DNA of 64,000 bases. It comes from Stutzerimonas stutzeri (GTDB lineage: Bacteria; Pseudomonadota; Gammaproteobacteria; Pseudomonadales; Pseudomonadaceae). The notes under the pieces were generated by a model. The model saw only the letters and a program-made list of their open reading frames with translations, was not told the DNA's origin and did not search any database. This document shows positions 15,521 through 25,700 of this stretch, in pieces (positions within the stretch are counted from its first letter, which is position 1; every line of letters begins with the position of its first letter). The DNA lies in NCBI GenBank assembly GCA_002345575.1, contig DDVX01000016.1:1-64000 (forward strand). The letters are read 5' to 3'. The position numbers were made by a program, and so were the translations under genes.

Positions 15521-16790
15521 GGAGCACCTCCGGATTCTTCTGGGTGATGGCCGCCTCGATCAGCTCCACCGCACGCGCCGCGCCACCGGCAAGACGCAGC
15601 TCTTCGCCCAGTTGCGAAGCGCGCTGGCGAAATCTCGCTTCGCTCAATAACGGTTCCAGCGCACTGGCAATACGCCGAGGGCTGGCCAGGCGATGATTCA
15701 GTCGCACCCCCACCCCGGCATGCTCGATGCGCGTCGCCACTCCAGGCTGATCAAAGGCGATGGGCAGCGCCAGCATCGGTGTGCCCGCCTCCAGCGCATC
15801 GAGCACAGTATTGAGGCCGGCATGGGTAATGACGGCGGAGGCCTCCGCCAACACGACGCGCTGCGACACAAAATCGCTGACCCTCACGTCACCCTCCTCA
15901 GACAAGCGCTTGGCCTTCTCCGCATTGAGCCCGCCGCAATGGGTGATCAGCAGCGGCACGCCCAGCAAATTGCAGCCTTGGGCGATATGGCGGAACAGTC
16001 GGTAGCGATGCCCTTGCAGCGTACCCAGCGAGGCATAGACGAACGGCTTTCCTGCTGCGAGGGCCGTAGGCCCCGGCGCTTCGCTCTCCGGCAGGCGCAA
16101 CGGGCCGACGCCATGAAAGTGCGCCGGCAAAGCCCGGCGTGGAAAGTCGAAGCCCGCCACGGTCTGGCTGATTTGCAGCAGCGGTGACAGGCAATCGTTG
16201 ATGCCGTGGCGCCGCGCCAGACTGAATGCCTGGCAGTAGTGGCGGATGACGTCGCCGTGCGGGCGCATCATGAAGTCATAGATGCGGCTGGCGTTCAGAT
16301 TGAGCTTCTCTCCCCAACGCGACGCCCGGTAGCGCCATGGCATCACCGGCAGCGGCACCTGAGGCTCGCGATTAAATGGCAGCGCGCAGGCCACCGAGAC
16401 GAAGGGCAGCCCAAGGTGCTCGGCCACCAGCGCGCCGCCGGGTTCCATCTGGTCCACCAGCACCGCATCTACCCCCAGCGCTCGCGACACAGCCGGAGCC
16501 TCGCGGCAGATCATGTCTGTGCTGGCCGCCATGTCCGCGATAACCCTGCGCAGCCCGATCGGCCCTCCCGGCTGCGCAGCACGGCGGACGACCGCAGCCA
16601 GGGAGCCGGGAGGATGCGAGCCGGCACCAATGGCGGCGAATTCGACTTTAGGCAGGCTCAGCAGAGCGCGAACATCAGCCTGCTGAATGAAGGTCACGCG
16701 ATGCCCACGCCGCATCAGGAACCGGGCAATTGCCTCGAAGGCTTTCAAGTGGCTGTGAAAAGGTGGGGAAATTATCGCGAAATGGGTCAT
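15510..16790 (-). CDS. crtX: Zeaxanthin glucosyltransferase
   Basis: Family GT1 glycosyltransferase that transfers glucose from UDP-glucose to the hydroxyls of zeaxanthin, giving zeaxanthin mono- and diglucoside. The N-terminus MTHFAIISPPFHSHLKA is typical of CrtX. The donor-binding PSPG-like segment THAGLNTVLDALEAGTPMLA then PIAFDQPGVATR lies near residues 315-345. The ATG at 16790 is preceded by GGAGG. It follows idi by 17 bases. Its presence predicts a polar, glycosylated end product. Confidence 0.93.
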   Translation of the reverse strand: MTHFAIISPPFHSHLKAFEAIARFLMRRGHRVTFIQQADVRALLSLPKVEFAAIGAGSHPPGSLAAVVRRAAQPGGPIGLRRVIADMAASTDMICREAPAVSRALGVDAVLVDQMEPGGALVAEHLGLPFVSVACALPFNREPQVPLPVMPWRYRASRWGEKLNLNASRIYDFMMRPHGDVIRHYCQAFSLARRHGINDCLSPLLQISQTVAGFDFPRRALPAHFHGVGPLRLPESEAPGPTALAAGKPFVYASLGTLQGHRYRLFRHIAQGCNLLGVPLLITHCGGLNAEKAKRLSEEGDVRVSDFVSQRVVLAEASAVITHAGLNTVLDALEAGTPMLALPIAFDQPGVATRIEHAGVGVRLNHRLASPRRIASALEPLLSEARFRQRASQLGEELRLAGGAARAVELIEAAITQKNPEVLRAC

Positions 16791-16807
16791 TCGGGCGCCT
16801 CCGGCGC

Positions 16808-17845
16808 TCAGGGCGTCTCTCGCAACAGAGGGGCCTGACGAAGCGAAGCCAGGTCCGCCGAACCAGTGCAGAAACAGGCAATACGCAGCTGCTCAATGAG
16901 CACGCGAAAGTGCGCCTCTACCGCGTCGCTGCTGTGCAGTGCAGCCTGCAGCACGCCAGCGGCCTGACCGACAAGGTCAGCACCCAGCCGAATCGCCTTG
17001 GCCACTTCGACACCGTCGCGAATACCTCCCGAAGCGATCAGCGGAGTAGTCGGGCACGCATCGCGCACGGCCCGTAACGCCGCTGCCGTGGGAATGCCCC
17101 AATTGGCAAATGCCCGAGCGATTTCACGCTCATGCTCGCTTGCAGCCCGCTCGGCTTCCACCGCCGCCCAGCTGGTACCGCCTGCTCCTGCCACATCGAT
17201 GGCGGCAACCCCAGCATTGACCAGCTGTCGCGCCATCCGGCCAGAAATCCCCGCGCCCACTTCCTTGATGACCACCGGTACCGTGAGACTGCCGGCCAAC
17301 GCCTCGATGGCCTTCAACACGCCGCGCCAGTCCCGGTCGCCGCCAGGCTGCACAGCCTCCTGTAAAGGGTTCAGGTGCACGATGAGCGCATCCGCATCGA
17401 TCATCTCCACTGCGCGCCGCGCTTCATCCAGACCGTACCCACGCACCAGCTGCGCGGCACCGAAGTTGGCCAGCAGCAGGATGTCCGGTGCCAGCTGGCG
17501 CAGCTGCCCGGTCAGCCCTTGATCGCCGGCGGTTTCCAGCGCGATCCGCTGCGATCCCACCGCCATGGCGATGCCGAGCCGCTGCGCCGCCTCCGCTAGG
17601 TTCGCGTTGATCGTGGTGGCGCGCGCCGCGCCGCCCGTCATCGAGCTGATCAGCAGTGGCGCCTGGAGCCGGCGACCGAACATATTTGCATGCAAGTCGA
17701 TGTCATCCAGATGCAACTCAGGGATAGCGCAGTGCTCGAACACAAAGGCATCGAAGCCGGTGCTCGCCGCGCTGGCGGCACGCGACGGGTCAAGGACGAT
17801 GTCCAGATGATCGTTTTTGCGGCTGATCAGCGACTGCTTGTTCAT
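16808..17845 (-). CDS. fni: Type 2 isopentenyl-diphosphate delta-isomerase
   Basis: FMN- and NAD(P)H-dependent enzyme that interconverts IPP and DMAPP and so balances precursors for GGPP. The N-terminal RKNDHLDIVL is the family signature. SSMTGGA, LHLNPLQE, KEVGAGIS and ASGGIRDGVEVAKA follow in the usual order. The ATG at 17845 has GGAGAG eight bases upstream and gives 345 residues; a longer frame to 18001 runs through the promoter region and into crtE. It is first of the minus-strand crt operon and divergent from crtE. Type 2 idi genes are common in carotenoid clusters. Confidence 0.93.
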   Translation of the reverse strand: MNKQSLISRKNDHLDIVLDPSRAASAASTGFDAFVFEHCAIPELHLDDIDLHANMFGRRLQAPLLISSMTGGAARATTINANLAEAAQRLGIAMAVGSQRIALETAGDQGLTGQLRQLAPDILLLANFGAAQLVRGYGLDEARRAVEMIDADALIVHLNPLQEAVQPGGDRDWRGVLKAIEALAGSLTVPVVIKEVGAGISGRMARQLVNAGVAAIDVAGAGGTSWAAVEAERAASEHEREIARAFANWGIPTAAALRAVRDACPTTPLIASGGIRDGVEVAKAIRLGADLVGQAAGVLQAALHSSDAVEAHFRVLIEQLRIACFCTGSADLASLRQAPLLRETP

Positions 17846-17913
17846 GACATGGGCTCTCCACGGAGTCGTCATTGGACGTGGGGATAATCGAAAAGTGCTG
17901 CACCGCGGCACCG

Positions 17914-17984
17914 TTTGTACAAGTATTTGTCCAAGCATATAGCTACCGTACAGTTTTTTGTATAACTTGCGCCACAACCGTACA
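17914..17984. promoter_or_regulatory. Divergent fni/crtE regulatory region with repeated TGTACA-like sites
   Basis: The 154-base spacer holds TGTACA (17916-17921), CGTACA (17947-17952), TGTATA (17959-17964) and CGTACA (17979-17984). TTTGTACAAG and TTTGTCCAAG (17914-17923, 17926-17935) form a direct repeat with a 12-base period. TGTACA-type repeats are recognised by B12-dependent MerR-family photoreceptors (LitR/CarH) at light-induced promoters. TATAAC (17961-17966) could be the crtE -10 box, with no good -35, as expected if an activator or alternative sigma factor is needed. Confidence 0.5.
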
Positions 17985-17999
17985 TGCGAGGGCACCGCC

Positions 18000-18890
18000 A
18001 TGCAGACGCAGACATCCCCTATCCCGCTCCTGCAGCCTGATCGCTTGCAGGGCCTGCGTCAGCGCGTCGATGAGCGCTTGGCAGAGCTGTTGCCAGATGT
18101 CGAGTCTGCGCAGGACAGCGTTGCCCTTGCGCTACACGAAGGCACCCTCGCCCCTGGCAAGCGCCTCCGTCCTCTGCTGCTGTTGGCCGCACTGAGCGAT
18201 CTTGGTCGTGAGACAGAAGTGGCGCTGAACCCTGCCTGCGCGCTGGAGATGATCCACGCCGCCTCGTTGTTTCTCGATGACCTGCCGTGCATGGATAACG
18301 CCAGCCTGCGTCGCGGCCAGCCGACGATTCATGTGCGTTTCGGCGAGGACGTCGCGGTGCTCGCCTCGGTCGCGCTGCTTAGCCACGCCTACGGCGTCAT
18401 GGCCACGGCTCCAGGCCTCTCGCCGCAACGGCGCAACGCCGCGGTGACAATCCTGGCCCGAGCAGTGGGTTCCCAAGGTTTGGTGCGCGGTCAGTTTCGT
18501 GACCTGCGCGGCGAAGACCAGACGCGCCAACTCGATGCGGTAATAACCACCAACCAATTGAAAACCGGCTCGCTGTTCACCGCCGCGCTGGACATGGCCG
18601 TGCTGCTGGGCGGCGCAGATGCCGAACAGGCAGCCTATCTGCAAGGTTTCGCCAGCGAGCTGGGCCTGGCTTTCCAGCTGCTCGATGACATCGCGGACGG
18701 CTTGACACCCCAGCAGACCGGTAAGGATTGCCAGCAGGATCGGGCCAAGACGACCGTGGTCTCACTGCTCGGACCCCAAGCCGCGCACCAGCAGTTGACG
18801 ACGCACCGCACGGCGGCCCTGGCCCACCTTGAGGCGATCGGCCTGAGCAACGGAGAGTTGGCCGGACTGACGCGCCGCCTGCTTGGCTGA
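18000..18890 (+). CDS. crtE: Geranylgeranyl diphosphate synthase
   Basis: Trans-prenyltransferase that elongates FPP/DMAPP with IPP to GGPP, the CrtB substrate. The first Asp-rich motif FLDDLPCMDNASLRRGQPT is near residue 85 and the second, FQLLDDIADG, near residue 225. The small residues before the first motif fit C20 rather than C15 products, though this is inference. The ATG at 18000 has GAGGG 8 bases upstream, giving 296 residues. It is transcribed away from the rest of the operon, unlike the crtE-first single operon of Pantoea. IspA-type FPP synthase is an alternative reading that the context makes unlikely. Confidence 0.93.
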   Translation: MQTQTSPIPLLQPDRLQGLRQRVDERLAELLPDVESAQDSVALALHEGTLAPGKRLRPLLLLAALSDLGRETEVALNPACALEMIHAASLFLDDLPCMDNASLRRGQPTIHVRFGEDVAVLASVALLSHAYGVMATAPGLSPQRRNAAVTILARAVGSQGLVRGQFRDLRGEDQTRQLDAVITTNQLKTGSLFTAALDMAVLLGGADAEQAAYLQGFASELGLAFQLLDDIADGLTPQQTGKDCQQDRAKTTVVSLLGPQAAHQQLTTHRTAALAHLEAIGLSNGELAGLTRRLLG

Positions 18891-18995
18891 GAGGGCTGAT
18901 CGGCGCCGTGTTGGTGCTTCATCATCGCCATGGATAAAGCTAGGCAGAGAGAAACAGCCATCCTTAGACTCGGCCGCACATTCAGGAGGCCGACC

Positions 18996-20798
18996 ATGAC
19001 CGAAACGCTGCTCTGCCCACGCAACCTTGCCTTCGAACTCTACGAAGTGCTCGACGCCGAGGCGCTGGTCCAGCGCGAGCGCTTTGCCGACCACAGTCGC
19101 GAAACCTTCGATGCGTCGCTGAGTACCGCCCGCCACATCGCTGAAAAATACTTCGCTCCACACAACCGCACCGCCGACGAGCACGAACCGCGGTATGTAG
19201 ACGCCGAAGCGGTGCTAATTCCTGAGGTAAAGCCGGCAGTTGAGGCCTTTATCGAAGCGGGCTTCCACAATGCCCAGCGCAGTTTCGAGGACGGCGGCAT
19301 GCAGCTGCCAAATCTGCTGTCACGAGCCTGCTTTGCGCATTTCCAATCTGCCAACATCGCTAGTAGTTCCTACCCTATGCTGACCATGGGCGCGGCGCAC
19401 CTGATCGAAACCTTCGGCAACGATGAGCAGAAGCAGCGCTTTCTGCAGCCTATGATCGAAGGCCGATTCTTCGGCACCATGGCGCTGACCGAGCCGCACG
19501 CCGGCTCCTCGCTGTCGGATATCCGCACCCGCGCCGAATCTGCTGGCGACGGTAGCTACCGCATCAAGGGCAACAAAATCTTCATCTCCGGAGGCGATCA
19601 CTCGCTGTCCGAAAACATTGTGCATATGGTCCTGGCAAAGCTGCCCGATGCGCCGCCTGGCGTGAAAGGCATCAGCCTGTTCATCGTGCCGAAGTTCCTG
19701 GTCAACGCTGACGGCAGCCTTGGTGCACGCAACGACGTATTGCTGGCCGGCCTCTTCCACAAGATGGGCTGGCGCGGTACCACAAGCACGGCGCTGAACT
19801 TTGGTGATAACGGCAACTGCGTCGGCTACCTGATCGGCGAGCCCCATAAGGGCCTGGTCTACATGTTCCAGATGATGAACGAGGCGCGCATTGGCGTCGG
19901 CATGGGCGCGATCATGCTCGGCTACGCCGGCTTTCTCTATTCACTTAATTACGCCCGCGAACGCCCTCAAGGTCGACTACCGGATGGCAAGGACCCGGCG
20001 GCGGCGCAGGTACCGATCATCGAGCACACCGATGTCAAACGCATGCTGCTGATGCAAAAGGCCTATGTCGAAGGCGCCTTCGACCTCGGACTGTATGCCG
20101 CGCGGCTGACGGACGATCAGCAAACTGCAGAAAGCGAACAGCGGCGCCGCAACGCCGGCGAGCTGCTCGATCTACTGACGCCCATCGTTAAATCCTGGCC
20201 CTCGGAGTTCTGCCTGAAAGCCAACGAGCTGGCGATCCAGGTTCTCGGTGGTCATGGCTACACCCGTGAATACCCGGTTGAACAGTTCTACCGCGACAAC
20301 CGGCTAAATCCGATCCATGAAGGCACCCATGGCATCCAGTCATTGGACCTGCTGGGTCGCAAGCTGATGCAGAACAAGGGTGCCGGCCTGCAGCAACTGC
20401 TCGCGCTGATTGAAGGCTGCTGTCAACGAGCGGCTGCCCATGAGTCACTGAGACCACTGCGCCAGCCGCTCGAACAGCATATTGCTCGTCTGAGCGAGGT
20501 CACCCAGGCGCTGCTCGGCGACCTCATAGCTGGCAAGGTTAATGTGGCCCTGGCCAACTCGGCGCTGTATCTAAAGGTCTTCGGCCATGCCGTGATCGGT
20601 TGGCGCTGGCTCGAGCAGGCACTGGTTGCCGAGCAGGGATTGGCCAATGGCAATCCTGCGGACGGCGACTTCTACCGTGGGAAGCTGCAGGCCGCACGCT
20701 ATTTCCTGACCTGGGAGGTACCAGGCTGCCAGCACGAGCTGGCGCTGCTGAAAGCACGGGATGACACCTGTCTTGAGATGCAGGTGGACTGGTTTTAG
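18996..20798 (+). CDS. Acyl-CoA dehydrogenase (second paralogue)
   Basis: A 600-residue FAD-dependent acyl-CoA dehydrogenase with the same layout as the one at 235-2040. Shared blocks include GTMALTEPHAGSSLS, KIFISGGDHSLSENIVHMVL, GGHGYTREYPVEQFYRDNR and HEGTHGIQSLDLLGRK; the Glu of the last block is the likely catalytic base. The ATG at 18996 follows a strong AGGAGG, so the 22 upstream codons are discounted. No PsrA-type palindrome is visible upstream, in contrast to its paralogue. The two genes now flank the bio and crt genes; I infer an old tandem pair split by insertion of the crt cluster, but this needs comparison with other genomes. Confidence 0.93.
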   Translation: MTETLLCPRNLAFELYEVLDAEALVQRERFADHSRETFDASLSTARHIAEKYFAPHNRTADEHEPRYVDAEAVLIPEVKPAVEAFIEAGFHNAQRSFEDGGMQLPNLLSRACFAHFQSANIASSSYPMLTMGAAHLIETFGNDEQKQRFLQPMIEGRFFGTMALTEPHAGSSLSDIRTRAESAGDGSYRIKGNKIFISGGDHSLSENIVHMVLAKLPDAPPGVKGISLFIVPKFLVNADGSLGARNDVLLAGLFHKMGWRGTTSTALNFGDNGNCVGYLIGEPHKGLVYMFQMMNEARIGVGMGAIMLGYAGFLYSLNYARERPQGRLPDGKDPAAAQVPIIEHTDVKRMLLMQKAYVEGAFDLGLYAARLTDDQQTAESEQRRRNAGELLDLLTPIVKSWPSEFCLKANELAIQVLGGHGYTREYPVEQFYRDNRLNPIHEGTHGIQSLDLLGRKLMQNKGAGLQQLLALIEGCCQRAAAHESLRPLRQPLEQHIARLSEVTQALLGDLIAGKVNVALANSALYLKVFGHAVIGWRWLEQALVAEQGLANGNPADGDFYRGKLQAARYFLTWEVPGCQHELALLKARDDTCLEMQVDWF

Positions 20799-20842
20799 GC
20801 ACCCCTGGCGGGACCAAACCCCTTGAATAAAAAGTTATTTTT

Positions 20843-20873
20843 TTGACAGTGCGCCAAACCGGCAGGTTAGAAT
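20843..20873 (+). promoter_or_regulatory. Candidate promoter of the K+/H+ antiporter gene
   Basis: A perfect -35 TTGACA (20843-20848) and a good -10 TAGAAT (20868-20873) are separated by 19 bases, slightly long. A T-rich tract precedes the -35. The gene starts 66 bases downstream of the -10 if the TTG start is used. Confidence 0.5.
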
Positions 20874-20939
20874 CCTTGGCATAACCTCTGCATGAATTTG
20901 CAGCTAAGGAGCCAACCACTACTTACCGGGAGAGTGCTT

Positions 20940-22685
20940 TTGGACGTCGGCAACATCAATCACCTTTTTTTCATCGGTGGCGTATTGGTTGCCGCAAGTA
21001 TCCTGGTGAGCTCCGTCTCGGCCCGTCTTGGCGTCCCGGTTCTGGTGATTTTCCTTGCCGTCGGCATGCTGGCCGGCGTCGACGGTATCGGCGGTATCGT
21101 CTTCGAGGATTACAGGCTCGCCTTCGTCATCAGTAACCTGGCCCTGGCCGTCATCCTGCTGGACGGCGGCATGCGAACACGGAAATCTACTTTCCGCGTG
21201 GCACTCTGGCCCTCGATGTCGCTGGCAACCCTCGGCGTGGCGATCACCGCCGGCATGACCGGCCTGGCTGCCGCCTGGTTATTCGACCTGCCGCTGATCG
21301 AAGGCATGCTGATCGGCGCCATCGTCGGCTCCACCGATGCCGCAGTAGTGTTCAATCTGCTAAATGGCAAAGGTCTTAACGAGCGGGTCGGCCCGACGCT
21401 GGAAATTGAATCGGGCACTAACGACCCGATGGCCATGTTCCTCACCGTAGCCCTGATCAGCATGATCGCCTCCGGCCAGACGTCCTTTACCTGGATGATC
21501 CTGGTCAGCCTGGTTCAGCAGTTCGCCATTGGCATCTTCCTGGGCCTCGCTGGCGGCTGGTTGTTGCTGCAGGTGATCAACCGGATCTCCGTCGCCGATG
21601 GCCTCTATCCACTGCTGGCGGTGGCCGGCGGCATTATGGTCTTCGCCCTGTCCGGCGCGGTCGGCGGCAGCAGCATCATCGCCGTCTACGTCTGTGGCCT
21701 GATGCTGGGCAACAACCCGATCCGCAACCGCCACGGCATCCTGCACATGTTCGACGGCCTGGCCTGGCTCAGCCAGATCGGCATGTTTCTGGTGCTCGGT
21801 CTGCTGCTTACGCCAAGCGAGTTGCTGCCGATCGCCGTACCGGCGCTGCTGCTGTCGGCCTGGATGATCCTCTTCGCCCGCCCCCTTTCGGTATTCATCG
21901 GGCTGTTGCCGTTCAAGAGCTTCAAGCTGCGTGAGCGCATCTTCATTTCCTGGATCGGCCTGCGTGGCGCCGTGCCGGTGATTCTTGCGGTGTTCCCGCT
22001 AGTGGCTGGCCTGGACAATGCGCAGCTGTTCTTCAATGTCGCCTTCTTCATCGTGCTGGTTTCGCTGCTGCTGCAGGGCACCACGCTGACCTGGGCAGCG
22101 AAGAAGGCCAAGGTCGAAGTGCCACCGGCGCCAGCGCCGATTTCCCGCGCGGGTCTGCAAGTTCATACCACCAGCCAGTGGGAGCTCTTCGTCTATCATC
22201 TATCCAGCAAGAAATGGTGCATCGGCGCGCCCCTGCGTGAACTCAAGATGCCGCCGGGGACACGTATCGCCGCGCTGTTCCGCAACCGCACACTGCTGCA
22301 CCCGTCCGGCAGCACACGTCTGCAGGAAAACGACATCCTTTGCGTCATTGGCCAGGATGAAGACCTACCGGCACTTGGCAAGCTCTTCAGCCAGGCGCCG
22401 GAGCGCGGAAGAGATATGCGTTTCTTTGGCGACTTCATCCTTGAGGGCGATGCCGAACTGGGCGCTGTGGCCATGCTATATGGCCTTGATCTCGGCGATG
22501 TGGATGGCAACCGGCCCATCGGCCAGTTCATTTCCGACAGAATCAGCAAGCACACCGTGGTCGGCGATCAGGTGGAATGGAACGGGCTGATCTGGACTAT
22601 CGCCGAAATGGATGGCGACGAAGTGCTCAAGGTCGGCCTGCGTTTTCCCGAAGCGGAAAAGCCCGGCCCGCAGCTGATGTTCTGA
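20940..22685 (+). CDS. nhaP2: K+/H+ antiporter of the NhaP2/CvrA type
   Basis: Inner-membrane CPA1-family antiporter that exchanges K+ (or Na+) for H+. About 12 hydrophobic segments cover residues 1-380, with FLAVGMLAGVDGIGG and IVGSTDAAVVFNLL typical of CvrA. A cytoplasmic RCK_C-like domain follows (about 410-480), then a C-terminal CorC/HlyC-like domain. I prefer the TTG start at 20940, which has GGGAG seven bases upstream and gives 581 residues, close to E. coli CvrA (578). The ATG at 20892 is in frame but lacks a ribosome site. It lies upstream of an MscK-like channel gene; both act in potassium or osmotic balance. Confidence 0.88.
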   Translation: MDVGNINHLFFIGGVLVAASILVSSVSARLGVPVLVIFLAVGMLAGVDGIGGIVFEDYRLAFVISNLALAVILLDGGMRTRKSTFRVALWPSMSLATLGVAITAGMTGLAAAWLFDLPLIEGMLIGAIVGSTDAAVVFNLLNGKGLNERVGPTLEIESGTNDPMAMFLTVALISMIASGQTSFTWMILVSLVQQFAIGIFLGLAGGWLLLQVINRISVADGLYPLLAVAGGIMVFALSGAVGGSSIIAVYVCGLMLGNNPIRNRHGILHMFDGLAWLSQIGMFLVLGLLLTPSELLPIAVPALLLSAWMILFARPLSVFIGLLPFKSFKLRERIFISWIGLRGAVPVILAVFPLVAGLDNAQLFFNVAFFIVLVSLLLQGTTLTWAAKKAKVEVPPAPAPISRAGLQVHTTSQWELFVYHLSSKKWCIGAPLRELKMPPGTRIAALFRNRTLLHPSGSTRLQENDILCVIGQDEDLPALGKLFSQAPERGRDMRFFGDFILEGDAELGAVAMLYGLDLGDVDGNRPIGQFISDRISKHTVVGDQVEWNGLIWTIAEMDGDEVLKVGLRFPEAEKPGPQLMF

Positions 22686-22771
22686 CCACCAATCGCATGT
22701 ACTGACTCGGGCTCGCACTCCTCATGCGCAGCCCGTAGACTCAGCGATCGTTCAGTTCTCCGACGGAAGAC

Positions 22772-25700
22772 ATGTCTTTTTCTCGCGTCCTTGCGCTGAC
22801 CCTGGTGGTCGGCTTTCTGCAAATCTGCACCTCTGCCCAGGCGCAATCCCTCGACAGCCTGACCGGCGGTCAGCAGGCGGCTGAAGGCGAAGCCAAGCCT
22901 GCGCAACCCAGCCTTGCCGAGCAGATCAAGCAGTTCGAGGAACAGAGCGCCAATCGCAGCCAGCAGCTCACAAGCTTAAAGAAACAGATTGCCCAGGCGC
23001 CGCAGGAAATCAGCACCGCTCAGCGCGACCTGGCGAAGCTAAAGGCCAGCGCCGAACCCGAGCCGAGCGAACGCTTCGCCAATCTGGCCGTCACTGCACT
23101 GGAGCAGCGCCTCGCCACCCGTCTAGCCGAGCTGAGCGATTGGAACAAGCAGCTGACCGACGCCAACAGCCTGATCATCACCGCCCAAACGCGTCCCGAG
23201 CGCTCTCAGGCGCAGATCAGCACTAACCAGACGCGCATCCAAGTGCTGCAGAACCGCCTCAAGAGCGGGCTCGACAGCGGCAAAGCGATCAGCGAAGAGC
23301 AGCGCGGCCTGCTCGAAGCGGAGATTGCCGCTCTGCAGGCGCAAATCGAACTGCGCCGCCAGGAACTCTCAGGCAACAACCTGCTGCAGGACCTAGGCAA
23401 GGCCCGGCGCAACCTGCTTGCCGAGCGCATAGCCCGCGCTGAGCAGGAAACCCAAGCCCTGCAGGGCCTGATCAACGCCAAGCGCCGCGCCGAGTCCGAG
23501 CAGACCGTGGCCGAACTGTCGGCAAGGGCCCAGCTAGCGGGTTCCGACACAATACTGGCGGCTGAAAGCGCAGAGAACCTCAAGCTCTCTGATTACCTGC
23601 TGCGCGCCACCGAGCGGCTCAACTTGCTCAACCAGATGAACCTGCAGGCCCGCCAGCAGCTCGACACCCTGAACCAGGCCGACCAGGCGCTGGAAGAGCA
23701 GATCGCCGTGCTCGAAGGCAGCTTGCTGCTGTCCAGAGTTCTCTATCAGCAGAAGCTCAACCTGCCGAAGGTGAAAATCGACCGCAATCTCGCCGACGAA
23801 ATCGCTGACTTGCGGCTCTACCAGTTCGAGCTGAATCAGGCCCGCGACCAGGCCGGCAACCCGCAAACCTATGTCGATCAGATGCTCGTCGGCCAGCCCG
23901 AAGAGCAGGTTACACCGGAGCTGCGCAGCGCTCTGCTGGACCTGATAAAGACCCGTAGCGAATTGCTTGATCGCCTGAATCGCGAACTCAATGCGCTGCT
24001 CAACGAATCCATCACGTTGCAGCTTAACCAGAAGCAACTGCACGACACCGCCAGCGCGCTGAGCGCCACGTTGGACGAGCAGATGTTCTGGATTCCCAGC
24101 AACAAGCCGCTGGACTTCAGCTGGCTGACCAGCTTCCCGCAACGCCTGGAACGGCAACTGAGCAGCATCGGTTGGCAGTCGGCACTCTCGGAAATGGCTG
24201 CTGGCCTAAAGGAGCGCCCGCTGCTCTTCCTGCCCCTGCTGCTGTCGATTGCCTGGCTGCTCTGGCGGCGCGGGATGATCAACGACAAGCTCGATGAGCT
24301 GAGCCGTGATGTGGGGCATTTTCGCAATGACAGACAGCTGCACACGCCTCTGGCGCTGCTGCTCAACCTGCTACTGGCCCTGCCCGGTGCGCTGTTCCTG
24401 ACTCTATGCGGCTACCTGCTACAGATGGATGCGCGCGGGCAGAATCTGGGGCTGAGTACCGCCCTGTATCAGCTGGCCCAGGCCTGGCTGGTGTTCTATA
24501 CCGCTTACCGTCTGCTCTCACCGGGGCGCATGGCCGAGCTGCACTTTCGCTGGTCACAGCCGCAGGTGGCCTTCCTACGTGATGAAATCCGTCGCCTCGG
24601 GCTGGTGGTGCTGGTTCTGGTGGTGGTGGTCAGCATCGCCGAGCAGCAGCCGGCCATGCTGGCTGAAGACGTACTGGGGCTGGTGGTCATCCTCGCCTCT
24701 TACGCGCTGATGAGCTGGCGTCTGATGCGCATTCTGCTCAAGGGTCCGGCCAGCGAAAATGCACCACCGGTCCGGTTGTTCCTCGGCGTGGTCTTCAGCC
24801 TGCTGCCGCTGGCGCTGGTCGTGGTGGTCGGCATGGGCTACTACTACACCGCGCTGAAGCTCACTGAGCGCCTGATCGACACCCTCTACTTGCTGATGTT
24901 CTGGATTGCCCTGGAGTCCACCCTGATCCGCTCGCTGACCATCGCCGCGCGGCGCCTGGCCTACCAGCGCGCCATGGACAGGCGCCAGGCAGCCGAAGAA
25001 GAAGGCACCAGCGAGCACCACGAGATCATTGAAGAGCCGAACCTGGACATCGGACAGGTCAATCAGCAGTCGCTGCGACTGACCCGCCTAGCCACCTTCG
25101 GCGTGTTTCTCGTTGCGCTTTACTGGGTTTGGTCGGACCTGATTTCGGTGGTGTCCTACCTGGATAATGTCGCCCTGTACGAATTCACCAGCGGCTCGGG
25201 CGACGCCCTGACGGTCTCCATCCTCAGCCTCAACGACCTGCTCGGCGCGTTGGCCATCGGTGGCATCACGCTGATTCTGGCGCGCAACCTGCCGGGTCTA
25301 CTGGAAGTACTGGTGCTCTCACGGCTGCGCCTGGCACCAGGCAGCGCCTACGCCACCGGCACGCTGCTGTCCTATACGCTGGTGGGCACCGGCATCGTTT
25401 CGGTGCTCTCGACCCTCGGCGTCAGCTGGGACAAGCTGCAGTGGCTGGTAGCGGCGCTTTCCGTGGGCCTGGGCTTTGGCCTGCAGGAAATCTTCGCCAA
25501 CTTCGTCTCGGGCCTGATCATCCTCTTCGAGAAGCCTGTACGCATCGGCGACGTGGTAACTGTCGGCAATTTGTCCGGCACCGTCAGCCGCATCCGCATC
25601 CGCGCGACCACCATCACCGACTTCGATCACAAGGAAATCATCGTCCCCAACAAGACCTTCGTCACCGATCAGTTGCTCAACTGGTCGCTGAGCGACACGG

